A stretch of DNA of 8,912 nt from Actinomycetota bacterium (GTDB taxonomy: Bacteria > Actinomycetota > Acidimicrobiia > Acidimicrobiales > Ilumatobacteraceae). The stretch spans positions 1-8,912 of the forward strand of contig SYNW01000118.1 of assembly GCA_005805045.1 (NCBI GenBank). The letters are read 5' to 3'. Positions 1 to 6,042 of this stretch are shown here, in pieces. Numbering within the stretch: the first letter of the stretch is position 1; each line of letters opens with the position of its first letter. The notes beneath the pieces were generated by a model, which had not been told where the DNA came from, made no database searches, and saw only the letters and a list, made by a program, of their open reading frames with translations. Position numbers and translations under genes: made by a program.

Positions 1-1
1 C

Positions 2-328
2 GTGATCAGTTATAACGGCGAAGTGGGTCGAACAAAATATTTGGTTTTGCTGACCGACAACAATCGGCGAATTACATATGGCAAAATTGCGCAAAGCATG
101 TTGCGGCGCGGAGATCGAGTCTTGGCTGGTCAGCAAATCGCTACGTCCGGGCCGAATCTTTATTTCGGCGTTCGCGAAGTTTGGGGCTCAGCCGTGCGAT
201 ATGTCGACCCATTGACGTATTTGACAGTTACGAGAGATGTTCAAGGGATCGCCGTTTTGGTGAACGGCGCTTCCGGGTTTTGGACTGGAACGTCAACTGG
301 GCAAATTACAGGTGATTCACAGTGTTGA
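2..328 (+). CDS. M23/LytM-like peptidase domain protein, C-terminal fragment (5' truncated by window edge)
   Basis: This is the last 108 residues of a protein whose start lies before the window; the frame is open to the left edge, so the GTG at 2 should not be taken as its start. The pattern of beta strands and turns fits the lysostaphin/LytM fold of cell-wall endopeptidases: NGEVGRTKYLVLL, then ITYGKI, RRGDRVLAGQQIATSG, LYFGVR and YVDPLTYL. In active M23 enzymes the equivalent places read YGHL or YAHL and HLHF. Here they read YGKI and NLYF, so both histidines of the HxH motif and the mid-domain histidine are missing. The upstream HxxxD pair is outside the window. A tail of about 33 residues rich in G, T and S follows the domain. 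M23-like genes next to rpsB are known in actinobacteria (Rv2891 in M. tuberculosis), which supports the assignment. It may be a non-catalytic peptidoglycan-binding or regulatory protein rather than a hydrolase. Confidence 0.72.
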   Translation: MISYNGEVGRTKYLVLLTDNNRRITYGKIAQSMLRRGDRVLAGQQIATSGPNLYFGVREVWGSAVRYVDPLTYLTVTRDVQGIAVLVNGASGFWTGTSTGQITGDSQC

Positions 329-351
329 TCGCGGTGTCCGACCGCTAGGAT
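325..351 (+). promoter_or_regulatory. rpsB: possible promoter for the rpsB operon (weak)
   Basis: A TTGATC box at 325-330 and a TAGGAT box at 346-351 are separated by 15 bases, slightly shorter than the usual 16-18. TAGGAT fits the TAnnnT pattern common for actinobacterial housekeeping promoters. Transcription from here would begin near 358 and include the whole structured leader. No better pair was found between the M23-like stop and rpsB, but the match is modest. A 5-bp hairpin (331-335 with 341-345) lies in the spacer. Read-through from the upstream gene is also possible. Confidence 0.22.
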
Positions 352-362
352 TTCGGGGCTAG

Positions 363-379
363 TTGAAGTAATTGAAGTT
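363..379 (+). repeat. short direct repeat TTGAAGT x2, 10-base period, upstream of the rpsB leader
   Basis: The heptamer TTGAAGT occurs at 363-369 and again at 373-379, exactly one helical turn apart. It lies in the only sizeable intergenic gap of the operon, just before the structured leader. It could be a binding site for a regulator or chance in an AT-richer stretch. No spacing with a good -10 box makes either copy a convincing -35 element. Confidence 0.3.
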
Positions 380-397
380 CATATCCCACTATTAAAT

Positions 398-462
398 TGC
401 ACGACTTTCATCATGTGGTCGCTTCGGCGCCGAAGGTCGTGTATCTAACCACAGAGAGGAAG
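398..462 (+). promoter_or_regulatory. rpsB: structured rpsB 5' leader with hairpin, UUCG tetraloop, pseudoknot and Shine-Dalgarno; candidate S2 autoregulatory element
   Basis: Seen directly: 398-409 pairs with 432-443 over 12 base pairs (two G-U). Inside, 420-422 pairs with 427-429 around a UUCG loop, giving the very stable cUUCGg tetraloop, and 417-418 can add pairs with 430-431. Bases 414-419 (TGTGGT) are complementary to 448-453 (ACCACA), so the internal bulge can reach outside the hairpin to make a 6-bp pseudoknot. The outer strand of that pseudoknot ends at the purine-rich ribosome-binding site AGAGAGGAAG (453-462), 6 bases before the ATG at 469. An alternative hairpin from the perfect palindrome at 422-435 would break the long stem. 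Known: S2 represses translation of rpsB-tsf through its leader in E. coli. Inferred: this leader does the same job with its own architecture. No U-tract follows, so it is not an intrinsic terminator. Confidence 0.6.
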
Positions 463-468
463 TTAGTC

Positions 469-1338
469 ATGGCAATTATCAGCATGCGTCAGATGCTTGA
501 GGCCGGAGTTCATTTCGGTCATCGCACGGCTCGTTGGGATCCGCGAATGCAGCGCTTCATTCACAGCGAGCGCAACGGCATATACATCATCGACCTTGAA
601 CAGACACTCGTTCGAATTGAAGAGGCGTACCGATTTGCTCGCGATCTCGTGGCCAACGGCGGCAGCATCTTGTTCGTCGGCACGAAGAAGCAAGCACAAG
701 ACCCCGTCAGGCTTTTCGCGCAACATTGCGGCATGCCATATGTCAACGAGCGTTGGCTGGGCGGCATGTTGACGAATTTCGACACGATTTCAAAGCGCGT
801 CAGCAAGATGCAAGAGTACGAGCGTCTTCGTGAGACAGGCGAGTTCGAACTCATGCCGAAGAAAGAAGCGTTGTTGATTAATCGTGAACTCGAGAAGTTG
901 CAGCGCAACTTGTCAGGCATCAGTTCTATGGGTCGTCGTCCGAACGCAATTTTCGTGCTCGACACGCTCAAAGAACACATCGCGGTGACAGAAGCGCGCA
1001 AACTCGGTATTCCTGTAATTGCAGTCGTCGACACGAACGTCAACCCGGACATCATCGATTATCCGATCCCGGGCAACGATGACGCAATTCGTGCGAACGA
1101 ATTGATGGCACGCGTGATCGCTGAAGCCGTGATTGAAGGTCGGTACATAGCCGAGAAGATGACTCCGCGAGTTGCTCCGGCTGCTGCTGGCACGACGATA
1201 CCTGCTGCGCCGGTCAACACACGTACACCTGCCGAGCAAGCAATTTTCGAAACTCAGCAACAAGCCGCCAAAGCACAAGCAGTTGCCGAAATGGCAAAGC
1301 GTGACGCAAAAGTTGCAACGAGCCCAGAAGCTGAATAG
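469..1338 (+). CDS. rpsB: 30S ribosomal protein S2
   Basis: This is the small-subunit protein S2 (uS2), 289 residues, which binds the head-body junction of the 30S subunit together with S1 where that is present. Family hallmarks are clear: MRQMLEAGVHFGHRT at residues 6-20, WDPRMQRFI at 23-31, NGIYIIDLEQT at 36-46, FVGTKKQAQ at 69-77, RWLGGMLTNF at 95-104, and the late PVIAVVDTNVNPD and IPGNDDAIRAN segments. After about residue 230 comes an Ala/Gln-rich charged tail, a typical variable S2 end. The ATG at 469 is chosen because it matches the usual S2 N-terminus and has an AGAGAGGAAG ribosome-binding site. An in-frame TTG at 397 would add 24 unrelated residues and run through the RNA hairpin. 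It is the first gene of the core run, with tsf 15 bases downstream, and is probably regulated through its leader. Confidence 0.98.
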   Translation: MAIISMRQMLEAGVHFGHRTARWDPRMQRFIHSERNGIYIIDLEQTLVRIEEAYRFARDLVANGGSILFVGTKKQAQDPVRLFAQHCGMPYVNERWLGGMLTNFDTISKRVSKMQEYERLRETGEFELMPKKEALLINRELEKLQRNLSGISSMGRRPNAIFVLDTLKEHIAVTEARKLGIPVIAVVDTNVNPDIIDYPIPGNDDAIRANELMARVIAEAVIEGRYIAEKMTPRVAPAAAGTTIPAAPVNTRTPAEQAIFETQQQAAKAQAVAEMAKRDAKVATSPEAE

Positions 1339-1353
1339 GTAGAACCGATAAAG

Positions 1354-2142
1354 ATGGCATTTTCAGCAAAAGAAGTACAAGTTCTGCGTCAGGCAACCGG
1401 CGCCGGAATGATGGATTGCAAGAAAGCACTTGAACAGGCAAACGGCGACCTTGAGGCTGCAAAGTTGTGGCTGCGCGAAAAAGGTCTTTCGGCTAGCGCC
1501 AAGCGCGATGATCGTGACAACGCTCAGGGTGTCGTTGCTCTTTTAGTCAAGGGCGGCGTCGGAGCGATGGTCAAGCTGAAGTGTGAGACCGATTTTGTCG
1601 CTAGCAGTGATGGATTCAAAGCCGAAGCTGACGCGCTTGTTGCATTGGTTCTCGAAAAAGGCGAGGGTGCGGTTGCTCAACGCGCAACGCAACTAGAAGA
1701 CCTCAAGATTCTGCTCAAAGAAAAAATCGAAGTTGGTGACGTACTGCGAATTGAAGGCGCGGCGGGCAACAAAATTGGTTCGTACTCTCACCTTCAGGGC
1801 AGTCGCGGTATCAACGGCGTGCTCGTCGAAATGAACGGCGCATCCGAAGAGTTGGCTCACGATGTGGCCGTGCATATTGCTTTTGCGCGACCAAAGTATT
1901 TGGTCAAAGCCGATGTTCCAGAGTCGGTCGTTGCAGCCGAGCGGGCAACGCTTGAAGTTGTCACTCGCAACGAGGGCAAGCCAGAACAAGCGATCGCCAA
2001 AATTGTGGATGGTCGGGTCAGTGGTTTTTTCAAAGATGTTTGTCTGCTTGAGCAGCCATATGCCAAAGATGATAAACAGACCGTGGCCTCGGTTATCGGC
2101 GCAGCCAAAATTATTCGCTTTGCGCAGGTTGAAATAGGCTAG
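1354..2142 (+). CDS. tsf: translation elongation factor Ts
   Basis: EF-Ts is the nucleotide exchange factor that releases GDP from EF-Tu in the cytoplasm. The 262-residue product has the N-terminal UBA-like three-helix module (about residues 1-45) with signature LRQATGAGMMDCKKAL at 11-26. The core follows with KCETDFVAS; D80 and F81 are the pair that in E. coli EF-Ts inserts into EF-Tu. The dimerisation core continues to residue 262, with GINGVLVEMN and the HIAFARPKYL stretch. The C-terminal part has the FFKDVCLLEQPYAKD motif typical of EF-Ts. Length is slightly below the E. coli protein (283). The ribosome-binding site is weak (AGGT about 14 bases before the ATG), so coupling to rpsB translation is likely. 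The pair rpsB-tsf is almost universal, which makes the call secure. Confidence 0.98.
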   Translation: MAFSAKEVQVLRQATGAGMMDCKKALEQANGDLEAAKLWLREKGLSASAKRDDRDNAQGVVALLVKGGVGAMVKLKCETDFVASSDGFKAEADALVALVLEKGEGAVAQRATQLEDLKILLKEKIEVGDVLRIEGAAGNKIGSYSHLQGSRGINGVLVEMNGASEELAHDVAVHIAFARPKYLVKADVPESVVAAERATLEVVTRNEGKPEQAIAKIVDGRVSGFFKDVCLLEQPYAKDDKQTVASVIGAAKIIRFAQVEIG

Positions 2143-2146
2143 AGCC

Positions 2147-2884
2147 ATGGCTGGTGCGACGTCCGCAAATCCTCGTTGGAAGCGGGTGGTTTTAAAATTA
2201 TCCGGTGAGGCTCTTGCTGAACCGACCGGCTTCGGTCTTGACTCAGATGTGTTGCATCAAATTGCCACCGAGTTGTATCAAGCCCGTCGAGATTTGAATG
2301 TTGACATCGCCGTCGTGGTGGGTGGTGGCAACTTCTGGCGCGGCCTTAAGGGCGCCGGACAAGGCATGGATCAGGCACAGGCCGACTACATGGGAATGAT
2401 CGCAACGGTGATGAACGCGCTCGCATTGCAGGACGCTTTCGAGCGGGTTGGACAGTATTCGCGAGTGATGACCGCAGTGGAAATGCCAAAAGTTGCCGAA
2501 CCATATATTCGTCGTCGTGCAGAGCGGCATCTTGAAAAAGGCCGAATCGTGATTCTTGCTGGCGGTACGGGTAATCCATTTTTCACTACCGACACCGCAG
2601 CCGCATTGCGTGCAGCGGAGATTTCTGCACAGGCGATTTTGAAGGGCACCCACTCTGGGGTCGACGGCGTTTACACGGCCGACCCGAAAAAGGACAAAAC
2701 CGCAACACGGTTCGACAAGATCAGTTACTTGGACGTAATCAGCAAAGGTCTGAAGGTAATGGACTCAACGGCGATCACATTTTGCATGGACAACAAATTG
2801 CCGATTGTCGTGTTCAATTTGCTTGAAAAAGGTAATGTGCGAAAAATACTTGAAGGACAAAAGATCGGAACCCTCGTCGAGTGA
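2147..2884 (+). CDS. pyrH: UMP kinase (uridylate kinase)
   Basis: PyrH phosphorylates UMP to UDP with ATP, the committed step from UMP to the pyrimidine triphosphates; it is a hexameric amino-acid-kinase fold enzyme in the cytosol. The 245 residues show KLSGEAL at 17-23 (phosphate binding), GGGNFWRG at 59-66, DYMGMIATVMNALAL at 80-94 (UMP site region), GGTGNPFFTTDTAA at 139-152, and DGVYTADPKKD at 173-183 (nucleotide site). The start is an ATG four bases after the tsf stop, without a strong ribosome-binding site, so reinitiation after tsf is likely. The end overlaps the GTG of frr by four bases (GTGA). About 12 residues precede the kinase core, a normal variable extension. Nothing appears broken or missing. 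Confidence 0.98.
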   Translation: MAGATSANPRWKRVVLKLSGEALAEPTGFGLDSDVLHQIATELYQARRDLNVDIAVVVGGGNFWRGLKGAGQGMDQAQADYMGMIATVMNALALQDAFERVGQYSRVMTAVEMPKVAEPYIRRRAERHLEKGRIVILAGGTGNPFFTTDTAAALRAAEISAQAILKGTHSGVDGVYTADPKKDKTATRFDKISYLDVISKGLKVMDSTAITFCMDNKLPIVVFNLLEKGNVRKILEGQKIGTLVE

Positions 2885-3438
2885 TAGAAGAAACGCTGCT
2901 TGAAGCAATGGAGAAAATGGGCAAGGCGATCGATCACGTCCAGGCACAATTTCTTGGCGTACGAACAGGGCGCGCAAACGCGTCGCTAGTTGAGAAGTTA
3001 CAGGTCGAGTACTACGGGGCATTCGTGCCACTGCAACAACTGGCGTCGTTTCAGGTGCCTGAAGCGCGCATGCTTGTGGTTAAACCGCATGATCGCGGTT
3101 CGATTGTCGCAATCGAGCGTGCTCTGCAGTCGAGCGATCTCGGTTTGTCGCCGAGCAACGACGGCGTCGTGATCCGTCTCAATTTTCCGGCACTGACCGA
3201 GGAGCGACGCAAAGAGTTCGTCAAACTCGTCAAAAATATGGCTGAAGAAGGTCGCGTGGTCGTGCGCAGTGTTCGTCGAGATGCGCGCAAGATCCTCGAG
3301 ACAGCTCAAAAAGACGGGGATATCTCGCAGGACGATCTGGATCGTGCAGAAAAAGAACTTGAACAACTGACCCACGGCACGATTGAGGCTGTTGACAAGG
3401 CGTTCGCGCGCAAAGAGCACGAATTGCTAGAGGTATAA
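2881..3438 (+). CDS. frr: ribosome recycling factor
   Basis: RRF acts with EF-G to split the post-termination ribosome so the subunits can be reused. The product is 185 residues, exactly the usual length. Domain I helices carry AQFLGVRTGRANASLVEKL near the N-terminus and VVVRSVRRDARKIL near residues 122-135, where the conserved arginine face contacts the ribosome. The small beta domain II is the central YYGAFVPLQQLASFQVPEAR region, and the last helix is DDLDRAEKELEQLT. The GTG start overlaps the pyrH stop in a GTGA arrangement, the classical sign of translational coupling. Only a weak GGAA lies about 10 bases upstream. A 36-base gap to cdsA follows. Confidence 0.98.
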   Translation: MIEETLLEAMEKMGKAIDHVQAQFLGVRTGRANASLVEKLQVEYYGAFVPLQQLASFQVPEARMLVVKPHDRGSIVAIERALQSSDLGLSPSNDGVVIRLNFPALTEERRKEFVKLVKNMAEEGRVVVRSVRRDARKILETAQKDGDISQDDLDRAEKELEQLTHGTIEAVDKAFARKEHELLEV

Positions 3439-3474
3439 ACTTTAATCAGTGAGTGCTTAGAGGGGATATTTAAA

Positions 3475-4887
3475 ATGAGCGATGACACCAACAACGAAAA
3501 TCTTGACGACACGACGAACTCTGCAGAGCGCAGCGGCAGTGATTCGACCGTGGACTTTGGCGATGAATTTGGCGTGGTTAAATTCGCCGACGACGACGAC
3601 AGTGCGCCGGCGATTTCTTTTCCGGAGAGCCAAACAGATCAGTTGCCACACTGGACAGAGCCAGCAACGGGCGAGTTGCCAAAGTTCATAGCCGCAACTG
3701 AAGACACGATTTCGCCAACGCCAAGTGCCGGGACTGCTCGGCCTCGCGTTAATGTGACAGGCTCGACTCGCCGAGTTGATCCATCCCCGCCGCCACCTGT
3801 CGCGCGACCTGCGCGTGAGGGTCGAGTCTCAATTGGGTCAGACCCAACTGACGAAAGAAATCGACCGAACACATCAGGTGGTCTGTCCCGACGCGACGTG
3901 ACTGGTGAAGCGACGCGAGATACAACAGCAAGCTCGCAGACCGGGCGCCCAACACAAGTTCGTCGCGCACGGCCAAGTGATCGCAGTGATTCTGGCACGG
4001 GACCCCGACCTAAACCACGGGGTGGTTTAAACGCGCGTGCGGGTTCTGGGTCGCGAGATTTACCGACGGCAACAGCAGTCGGTGCTTTGCTGTTGGCAGT
4101 TTTTATTGCGACAATTCTGATCGGCCCGGTTGCAGTAATTGTTTTATTGGTGATAGTTCTCGGAGTTGCCGCGGTTGAATTTTTCACTCAGACCACTGCC
4201 ACTGGCTATCAGCCTGCGTTAATTGTTGGTGTTGCGGGATGCATCGCCGCACCGTTGGTGGCATATTGGATCGGAGACGGTGCGTTGCCGCTCGTGTTCG
4301 TGTTTGCGTTTGTCGCTGCAGCAGTAAGTTTTATCGGCACCAGTTCGGTCGAAAGTGGGCCGGTGCCAAACCTCGGGTTGACCCTGTTGGGTCTCGTGTG
4401 GATCGGACTTTTCGGTTCGTTTGGCGCACTTATTTTGCGATTCTCAAATTCGGGACCCGGTTATGAAAATGTCGGTACCGACATGCTATTCATTTTGGTT
4501 GTCGGCATCATCGCCAATGATACGGCGGCGTATTTTGTTGGTGCCGCAACCGGTCGCACTCCACTGCGCGCATGGATCAGCCCGTCGAAAACCATGGAAG
4601 GTTTTGTGGGTGGAACAATCGGTACGTTCATCGCAGTCATTATGGTCGGTCTGCAAAGCGGCACTTTGACAAAACTCAGCGAGTGGCTGATCATCGCCCT
4701 TGTAATTTCGATTGTTGGCCCGATTGGTGACTTAACCGAGTCGATGTTCAAACGCAATATGGATATCAAAGACTTCGGCACCATTCTTCGTGGGCACGGT
4801 GGAGTATTGGATCGTTTTGACAGCATGTTGTTTGCGTTACCATTCGTTTACTACACCATGCTGGTGCTCACTCCCTGGGCTAGTTGA
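3475..4887 (+). CDS. cdsA: phosphatidate cytidylyltransferase (CDP-diacylglycerol synthase) with long disordered N-terminal extension
   Basis: CdsA converts phosphatidate and CTP to CDP-diacylglycerol, the precursor of the acidic phospholipids and phosphatidylinositol, in the inner membrane. The catalytic membrane part is about residues 197-470: many hydrophobic helices from GALLLAVFIATILIG (203 onward), the SPSKTMEGFVGG segment, and the C-terminal family signature at 423-449 (SMFKR..., K432-D433, H441-G442-G443, D446-R447, D449). One position differs from the classical pattern: R439 stands where P or G is expected before GHGG. Residues 1-195 are low-complexity: first acidic (D/E runs to about 45), then a motif LPHWTEPATGELPKF at 57-71, then a Pro/Ser/Thr/Arg-rich basic stretch. 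At 470 residues the protein is far longer than the usual 270-300. Start: ATG at 3475 with a strong AGAGGGGA site at 3459-3466. dxr begins 6 bases after the stop. Confidence 0.96.
   Translation: MSDDTNNENLDDTTNSAERSGSDSTVDFGDEFGVVKFADDDDSAPAISFPESQTDQLPHWTEPATGELPKFIAATEDTISPTPSAGTARPRVNVTGSTRRVDPSPPPPVARPAREGRVSIGSDPTDERNRPNTSGGLSRRDVTGEATRDTTASSQTGRPTQVRRARPSDRSDSGTGPRPKPRGGLNARAGSGSRDLPTATAVGALLLAVFIATILIGPVAVIVLLVIVLGVAAVEFFTQTTATGYQPALIVGVAGCIAAPLVAYWIGDGALPLVFVFAFVAAAVSFIGTSSVESGPVPNLGLTLLGLVWIGLFGSFGALILRFSNSGPGYENVGTDMLFILVVGIIANDTAAYFVGAATGRTPLRAWISPSKTMEGFVGGTIGTFIAVIMVGLQSGTLTKLSEWLIIALVISIVGPIGDLTESMFKRNMDIKDFGTILRGHGGVLDRFDSMLFALPFVYYTMLVLTPWAS
3833..3847 (+). repeat. perfect inverted repeat inside the cdsA linker (7-bp arms, 1-base centre)
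   Basis: TTGGGTC at 3833-3839 and GACCCAA at 3841-3847 are exact reverse complements around a single A. It lies in the DNA coding the disordered linker of CdsA. It is too tight for an RNA hairpin without opening inner pairs, and no T-run follows. It is either chance in repetitive Pro/Arg/Ser codons or a protein-binding palindrome. Confidence 0.35.
4011..4029 (+). repeat. perfect inverted repeat inside the cdsA linker (8-bp arms, 3-base loop)
   Basis: TAAACCAC (4011-4018) and GTGGTTTA (4022-4029) are exact reverse complements around GGG, able to form a compact hairpin in the mRNA just before the codons of the first membrane helix. No U-tract follows on either strand, so it is not an intrinsic terminator. 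A translational pausing role before membrane insertion is possible but only a guess. Confidence 0.4.
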
Positions 4888-4893
4888 GCCGCA

Positions 4894-6042
4894 GTGCGTG
4901 TTGCGATTGCAGGATCAACAGGGTCAATTGGTAAACAAACTCTTGAAGTAATTCGATCGACCAGGGAGGTCGACAAGTATCAAGTTGTTGGGCTCAGCGC
5001 CAATTCGTCGGTCGTGGACATTGTTTCTCAGGCGCAGAGTTTCAAGCCTGCGGTTGTGGCGATTGCCGACCCGGCGGCAAGAAAAAAAGTTGCCGAACGA
5101 CTAAAGCTCACCGACCCAAAAATTGAGGTCGTAGATGACGCGACGCAACTAGCAGCGCTCGCCGACGTGGTCGTCAACGGTGTTGTTGGCTTTGCCGGAC
5201 TGAGCGTGACCATGTCGACTCTAAAAAGTGGTAAACGACTGGCGCTTGCCAACAAAGAGAGTTTGATCGCCGCGGGGCCGGTAGTGGCACCACTGCGAAA
5301 AACTGCCGGCGCAGAAATTATCCCCGTTGATAGTGAACACTGTGCGATACACCAGTGCTTGCGCAGTTCGCAGAACTTCCCACGTGATCTGTCGAGACTC
5401 TTGCTGACCGCTAGTGGCGGGCCGTTTAGAGGTCGGTCGCGTGACTCGTTGAAAGATGTTTCGGTGGCTGACGCGTTGAAGCACCCAACTTGGTCGATGG
5501 GGCCAAAGATCACAATCGATTCTTCTACTTTGATGAACAAAGGTCTCGAGGTAATCGAGGCTCACGAACTTTTTGGCGTTAGTTACGATGCCATCAGCGT
5601 TGTGGTGCATCCGCAGTCGATTGTGCATTCAATGGTCGAGTTTCGCGATGGGACGACGATCGCGCAACTTTCAATGCCTGATATGAAGTTGCCGATTGCT
5701 TACGCTCTCGACTACCCGAATCGGTCAACCAGTAGTTTCGGCGTCATAGATTGGGCCGAACTTTCTCGACTCGATTTTGAGAAACCAGACCGTGACACAT
5801 TTCGCTGTCTCGACCTTGCTTACCAAGCAGGTCGAATTGGTGGTACGGCGCCTGCGTGGTTGAGTGCCGCCAACGAAGTTGCAGTCGAAACTTTTTTGGC
5901 TGGAGGCCTCAAATGGTCGGAGATTCCGAGCATCATTGAAGCAACTATGCAACACCATGATGGTCAAATACCAAAAACGGTCGACGATATTTTAGTAGCC
6001 GACCGAATGGCGCGTGAATGGGCGATGAAGGAGACAAAGTAA
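4894..6042 (+). CDS. dxr: 1-deoxy-D-xylulose 5-phosphate reductoisomerase
   Basis: DXR (IspC) rearranges and reduces DXP to 2-C-methyl-D-erythritol 4-phosphate with NADPH, the first committed step of the MEP isoprenoid pathway and the target of fosmidomycin. The 382-residue protein shows the dinucleotide-binding GSTGSIG at 7-13 and LALANKESL. The metal-binding PVDSEHCAIHQCL has D146 and E148, and MNKGLE (214-219) supplies the third ligand E219. Also present are LTASGGPF, HPTWSMGPKITIDSSTLMNKG, VHPQSIVHSMVEF and the late LSAANEVAV. All catalytic motifs are present. The start is a GTG six bases after the cdsA stop with no clear ribosome-binding site; it gives exactly the short N-terminus expected before the Rossmann motif. 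The stop is immediately followed by the TTG of the protease gene. Confidence 0.98.
   Translation: MRVAIAGSTGSIGKQTLEVIRSTREVDKYQVVGLSANSSVVDIVSQAQSFKPAVVAIADPAARKKVAERLKLTDPKIEVVDDATQLAALADVVVNGVVGFAGLSVTMSTLKSGKRLALANKESLIAAGPVVAPLRKTAGAEIIPVDSEHCAIHQCLRSSQNFPRDLSRLLLTASGGPFRGRSRDSLKDVSVADALKHPTWSMGPKITIDSSTLMNKGLEVIEAHELFGVSYDAISVVVHPQSIVHSMVEFRDGTTIAQLSMPDMKLPIAYALDYPNRSTSSFGVIDWAELSRLDFEKPDRDTFRCLDLAYQAGRIGGTAPAWLSAANEVAVETFLAGGLKWSEIPSIIEATMQHHDGQIPKTVDDILVADRMAREWAMKETK
6028..6033 (+). promoter_or_regulatory. Shine-Dalgarno AAGGAG that fixes the TTG start of the site-2 protease
   Basis: AAGGAG sits inside the last codons of dxr, 9 bases before the TTG at 6043. This is the best ribosome-binding site near the protease gene. 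No comparable site precedes the next in-frame ATG at 6076, so the TTG directly adjoining the dxr TAA is the likely start. Confidence 0.7.

Noticed and set aside
331..351. Hairpin 331-345 after the M23-like gene as an intrinsic terminator
   Set aside because: Only 5 bp, and the bases after it (TAGGATTTCGGGG) are not a T-run.
413..448. Small upstream ORF in the rpsB leader, ATG at 413 to TAA at 448, 11 codons with four arginines in a row
   Set aside because: No ribosome-binding site precedes it and its bases are explained by the stem, tetraloop and pseudoknot pairings. It could still matter if translated, but nothing supports that.
397..468. In-frame upstream extension of rpsB from TTG at 397 (24 extra residues)
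   Set aside because: The extra residues do not resemble S2, the TTG lacks a ribosome-binding site and lies at the base of the RNA stem, and ATG 469 matches the family start with a strong Shine-Dalgarno.
561..1055. 164-codon open frame on the - strand opposite rpsB
   Set aside because: It lies entirely opposite the strongly conserved rpsB, is rich in Ser/Arg/Cys as shadow frames are, and shows no domain.
3392..3439. Possible internal promoter for cdsA: consensus TTGACA at 3392-3397 and TATAAA at 3434-3439
   Set aside because: The boxes are 36 bases apart and do not form a pair. No -10 lies 16-18 bases after TTGACA, and no good -35 lies the right distance before TATAAA.
3639..4187. Long open frame of 182 codons on the - strand opposite cdsA
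   Set aside because: It mirrors the low-complexity linker codons of cdsA, has no family pattern and no ribosome-binding context. It is a shadow frame.
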